Below, one piece after another: positions 14,612 through 15,429 of a stretch of DNA of 15,429 nucleotides. Position numbers and translations under genes: made by a program. Below the pieces are notes generated by a model. The model ran no database searches and was not told where the DNA came from. It saw only the letters and a program-made list of their open reading frames with translations. Numbering within the stretch: position 1 is the first letter of the stretch; every line of letters begins with the position of its first letter. The stretch spans positions 1 through 15,429 of the forward strand of contig NZ_JAVTWB010000078.1 of NCBI RefSeq assembly GCF_032229525.1, read 5' to 3'. This DNA comes from Accumulibacter sp032229525 (lineage in GTDB: Bacteria; Pseudomonadota; Gammaproteobacteria; Burkholderiales; Rhodocyclaceae).

Positions 14612-15429
14612 ATGACCACCAAGCAGACCGCCCTCGACGCCTGCATCGCTCGCAGCGCCGGGATCAACGCAAAACTGGAACGGCTGCAGCAACTTGCCAA
14701 CGACCACTTCGGTCGCGACCCCCATGCGATCCACTGGGGCTACGTCGGCGACCTCGGGCGGGTAGAAGTCGGGCTGGACGAGTTGCTGGCGATCTTCGGC
14801 AGAGACGGTGAGCGACGAGACCCATCAACCACCGGAGATCGTCATGACCACCCAAGCCAAAGTCACCGACACCCAGACCGCCATCCTCAAGGCCGCCGCC
14901 GGCCGCCCCGACGGCAAGCTCGAACCCTTGCCGACGACCTGCGTGGCGGCGCCCGCGCTAGGGTCATCGAGGGCTTGCTCACCGGATGGCTCGTCGTTGA
15001 CGCCACCGGCCACATCCTACTTACTTATGCCGGCTACGCCGCTGTCGGCAAACGCCGGCTTGACGCTGGATGGAGATCCGCATCAGCACCTGCCGGGCAC
15101 CAGCCGAAGACCTTGAGCCTGATCTGGCTGAAGAACAATCTGCTGCCGACGGACAGGGACGAGCAGCACGCGCTGTTTGATGGATTTGACGCGTTGAACG
15201 GGTTTGTAGTGTTTCTGGGCAGCGCAGTTGCCGCACAACCCTCGGCCCGAAACCCGTATGAAATCGAGGAGTCGAGCGTCGGCCAGCCGCGGGTCAAATG
15301 GAGAAAAGAGAGGATTTCTGGGGCTGGTGGGCGGGAAAACGGTGGTACTTCTGACTCGTCCAAGACGCATCGCAGCCCGGAACCGCGACAGCACTGGCGC
15401 GACAGGCAGAAAAAAGCCCAACCAATAAG
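14612..15429 (+). CDS. Small conserved-looking hypothetical frame, no stop before window end
   Basis: From ATG 14612 the first 65 or so codons look like a real small protein: a helical N-terminus (ALDACIARSAGINAKLERL), then DHFGRDPHAIHWGYVGDL and VGLDELLAIFG. This HFG-x-DP / W-x-x-VGDL pattern resembles small hypothetical proteins of accessory regions; no function is known to me. No stop follows. The frame runs out of phase through the start of the DUF3489 gene (14844-14932), picks up the DUF3489 frame from 14933, and stays open to the last base (272 codons). The real gene probably once ended near 14812, so the present frame is likely a chimera formed by decay. No good Shine-Dalgarno lies next to the ATG (GGAGG is about 27 nt upstream). 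Confidence 0.45.
   Translation, partial: MTTKQTALDACIARSAGINAKLERLQQLANDHFGRDPHAIHWGYVGDLGRVEVGLDELLAIFGRDGERRDPSTTGDRHDHPSQSHRHPDRHPQGRRRPPRRQARTLADDLRGGARARVIEGLLTGWLVVDATGHILLTYAGYAAVGKRRLDAGWRSASAPAGHQPKTLSLIWLKNNLLPTDRDEQHALFDGFDALNGFVVFLGSAVAAQPSARNPYEIEESSVGQPRVKWRKERISGAGGRENGGTSDSSKTHRSPEPRQHWRDRQKKAQPI
14844..15061 (+). pseudogene. DUF3489-domain protein, frameshifted
   Basis: ATG 14844 is preceded by GGAG at a good distance and opens with MTTQAKVTDTQTAILKAAA and RPDGKLEPLP, which matches the start of DUF3489 (Pfam) proteins. After LEPLP the sequence leaves the family and resumes one frame over as DDLRGGARARVIEGLLTG, then GHILLTYAGYAAVGKRR. Restoring one G at 14933 would join the halves, so a single-base deletion has broken the gene. 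DUF3489 proteins are small and probably DNA-binding, with no defined role, and are typical of integrative elements. After about 15061 the expected tail is not recognisable, so the gene may also be truncated. Confidence 0.7.
15062..15429 (+). other. Right edge, open frame without recognised domain
   Basis: The plus-strand frame carrying the DUF3489 second half continues without a stop but shows no recognised domain. One part (about 15118-15177) reads like the N-terminus of the primase-helicase at the other end of the window (L-I-W, NLLPT, D-x-Q-x-AL). Minus-strand frames here look like shadows. This is best viewed as degenerate sequence at the edge of the accessory region. Confidence 0.35.

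Overview
The window is GC-rich (about 60-65% in two 60-base lines counted inside coding sequence) with Shine-Dalgarno-type starts and short or overlapping gene junctions. Together with the protein families present, this suggests a proteobacterium, probably beta or gamma; I cannot name the genus. No rRNA, tRNA, CRISPR array or insertion sequence was recognised. Almost everything lies on the minus strand as one long defence operon, read from about 14454 down to 248.

Layout in transcription order (minus strand): a 75-aa excisionase/MerR-type helix-turn-helix protein (14454-14227); hsdR (14226-11785), abutting it directly; hsdM (11735-9951); a DUF1016/YhcG-type PDDEXK nuclease (9954-8905) overlapping hsdM by 4 nt; hsdS (8905-6905) overlapping that by 1 nt; an AAA/ABC-type ATPase (6903-5140) one base after hsdS; an HNH endonuclease-like protein (5143-4292) overlapping it by 4 nt; an AlbA_2/Schlafen-type protein with a GHKL-like ATPase and a Fic-type C-terminal winged helix (4282-2732), 9 nt further on; and, after 105 nt, a TOTE-type archaeo-eukaryotic primase fused to an SF2 helicase (2626-248). 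A candidate rho-independent terminator lies at 130-157.

HsdR, HsdM and HsdS form a complete type I restriction-modification system: HsdS chooses the DNA site, HsdM methylates adenine, and HsdR translocates and cuts. The ATPase plus HNH pair resembles the PtuA/PtuB pair of Septu and of Ec78-type retrons, but no reverse transcriptase is present. The DUF1016 nuclease, the AlbA_2 protein and the primase-helicase are all families often seen in defence loci. The tight coupling suggests that at least seven of the nine proteins are made together, so this may be one composite defence cassette rather than a chance cluster. That is inference from layout.

The right end (14455-15429) is different. A 157-bp intergenic stretch probably holds the operon promoter. 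On the plus strand there follows a small conserved-looking reading frame and a DUF3489 gene broken by a one-base deletion near 14933. The plus-strand frame opened at 14612 has no stop before the window ends. This looks like decayed accessory DNA at the edge of the island. The left end (1-247) holds only the candidate terminator.
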